Assembly (NCBI GenBank): GCA_902762335.1
Contig: CACWNZ010000064.1
Span: 1 to 7,144, forward strand
DNA: 7,144 nucleotides
Direction: 5' to 3'
Source: an uncultured Ruminococcus sp.
GTDB taxonomy: Bacteria > Bacillota > Clostridia > Oscillospirales > Acutalibacteraceae
Part shown: one piece after another, positions 6,404 to 7,144 of the stretch
Numbering within the stretch: position 1 is the stretch's first letter
Layout of the letters: each line of letters begins with the position of its first letter
The notes under the pieces: generated by a model
What the model was told of the DNA's origin: nothing
Database searches by the model: none
Seen by the model: the letters and a program-made list of their open reading frames with translations, nothing else
Made by a program: the position numbers and the translations under genes

Positions 6404-7144
6404 TGCTGTTCACACGTTCAATGGTTTTTCTTATTCCCGTCCAGACAGACAGGTCGGTAAATATCTCAATAATACTTCCCTGATCGGTGAAGGGCGGCTC
6501 CTGCAATACAGACAGATCCTTCATCATTCCGTTTTGAACGATGTATTCAACTATCTGATTGACAAAATATATCTGCCTGCTGTCGAAGCTGACGTCGTTC
6601 AGGTACTTCGAGAATGCTTCCTTTGCAGCGTTCATGTCCATTCCTACGATCTCACGCACAAGCTCTCCGAGAGGCTTCTGACCGTATTCCGCTTCATAAT
6701 CCTCTCTTGAACCGACTTCGCTCCACAGTATCTTTTCCAATGCGGTAATATCATCTGTTGTCAGAGGCTTGTTTGTTTTCAGCTTCGCGATAACGTCATT
6801 GTCCTGATGCTGACGGATATAAAATTCCATTTTTGCTTTGTAGTTTTTCAGGTCGTCGTTTTCAAGCTCGGATTCCTTCCACTCAACTGAAAGAATATCG
6901 TCGTTAAAGTTGGTATCATACAGAGCCTTTCCGACAGGTATGTATTTCATAAGATCACGGAGGTTTTTACGGATATGTTCAAATTCGTTTATGCCTGCAT
7001 TATCAAAATAATCCGTATGAAGTATCCTGTAAATGAGCTCGGATCGTGCCATGATCTCAGGGATATTTGCTACCTCTGATACTGCCCTGACCTTTTTGAA
7101 CAGATCGCTGCGGTAGCGCCCGTATTTCTTTCCTGCAAGATAAG
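6387..7144 (-). CDS. hsdR: Type I restriction enzyme R subunit, C-terminal part (5' end outside window)
   Basis: The last 251 residues of HsdR, the motor and nuclease subunit of a type I restriction-modification complex, which uses ATP to pull DNA past the bound complex and cuts unmethylated invading DNA. The frame stays open to the window edge upstream of the Met codon at 7050-7052, so that Met is internal. The fragment matches the EcoEI-type R-protein C-terminal domain: NKPLTTDDITALEKILW (fragment residues 124-140), KPLGELVREIVGMD, AAKEAFSKYLND, RQIYFVNQIVEYIVQNG, EPPFTD (215-220) and the closing NSNAFVA. This part binds the methylase core in the family; the helicase and nuclease motifs lie in the missing N-terminal part, so activity cannot be judged. 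It ends at a TGA (6387-6389) overlapped by the small downstream gene. hsdM and hsdS should be upstream outside the window. Confidence 0.88.
   Translation of the reverse strand, partial: YLAGKKYGRYRSDLFKKVRAVSEVANIPEIMARSELIYRILHTDYFDNAGINEFEHIRKNLRDLMKYIPVGKALYDTNFNDDILSVEWKESELENDDLKNYKAKMEFYIRQHQDNDVIAKLKTNKPLTTDDITALEKILWSEVGSREDYEAEYGQKPLGELVREIVGMDMNAAKEAFSKYLNDVSFDSRQIYFVNQIVEYIVQNGMMKDLSVLQEPPFTDQGSIIEIFTDLSVWTGIRKTIERVNSNAFVA

Noticed and set aside
7050..7052. ATG as the start of a separate 221-residue gene
   Set aside because: The frame continues open to the window edge and the protein matches the C-terminal domain of HsdR, so this is an internal Met.

Overview
The window looks like a chromosomal segment from a low-to-mid GC Firmicute, probably a Clostridia-class gut or rumen bacterium of Ruminococcus type. 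This rests on strong AAGGAGG-type ribosome binding sites, small intergenic gaps, and the flavour of the proteins (zinc-ribbon membrane protein, Gly/Ser/His-rich tails). The taxon is an inference; no rRNA or marker gene is present. Two convergent blocks meet at a strong hairpin terminator at about 3643-3697.

Left block (plus strand, 1-3640): the 3' end of a protein whose tail has a His every five residues, then a VirD4/TraG-like P-loop ATPase with intact Walker A (GPMGCGKT) and Walker B (FILDEF). Next come a second protein of the same general layout whose Walker A and B positions are degraded, and a membrane protein with an N-terminal zinc ribbon, a disordered Arg/Pro/Ala-rich middle and four C-terminal membrane helices. 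The tight spacing argues for one operon. The set looks like an orphan, cytosolic version of a conjugative coupling ATPase, paired with a pseudo-ATPase and a membrane anchor. No relaxase or other conjugation gene is visible here, so the substrate is unknown.

Right block (minus strand, 7144-3719): the 3' end of hsdR (type I restriction subunit with an EcoEI-type C-terminal domain), a small unknown protein overlapping its end by 17 nt, then a 787-residue protein. That protein carries an N-terminal TIR domain with the conserved Trp/Glu motif, a middle region with a partly degenerate Nudix box, and a C-terminal PP2C-like phosphatase domain with its key Asp residues. A sigma-A-like promoter sits directly upstream of it. 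This is the most interesting object here: a candidate immune effector in which an NAD-cleaving domain, a nucleotide-pyrophosphatase-like domain and a phosphatase-like domain are in one chain, coded beside a restriction system.

By eye the right block is more AT-rich than the left, consistent with the defence genes having a separate, perhaps horizontal, origin.
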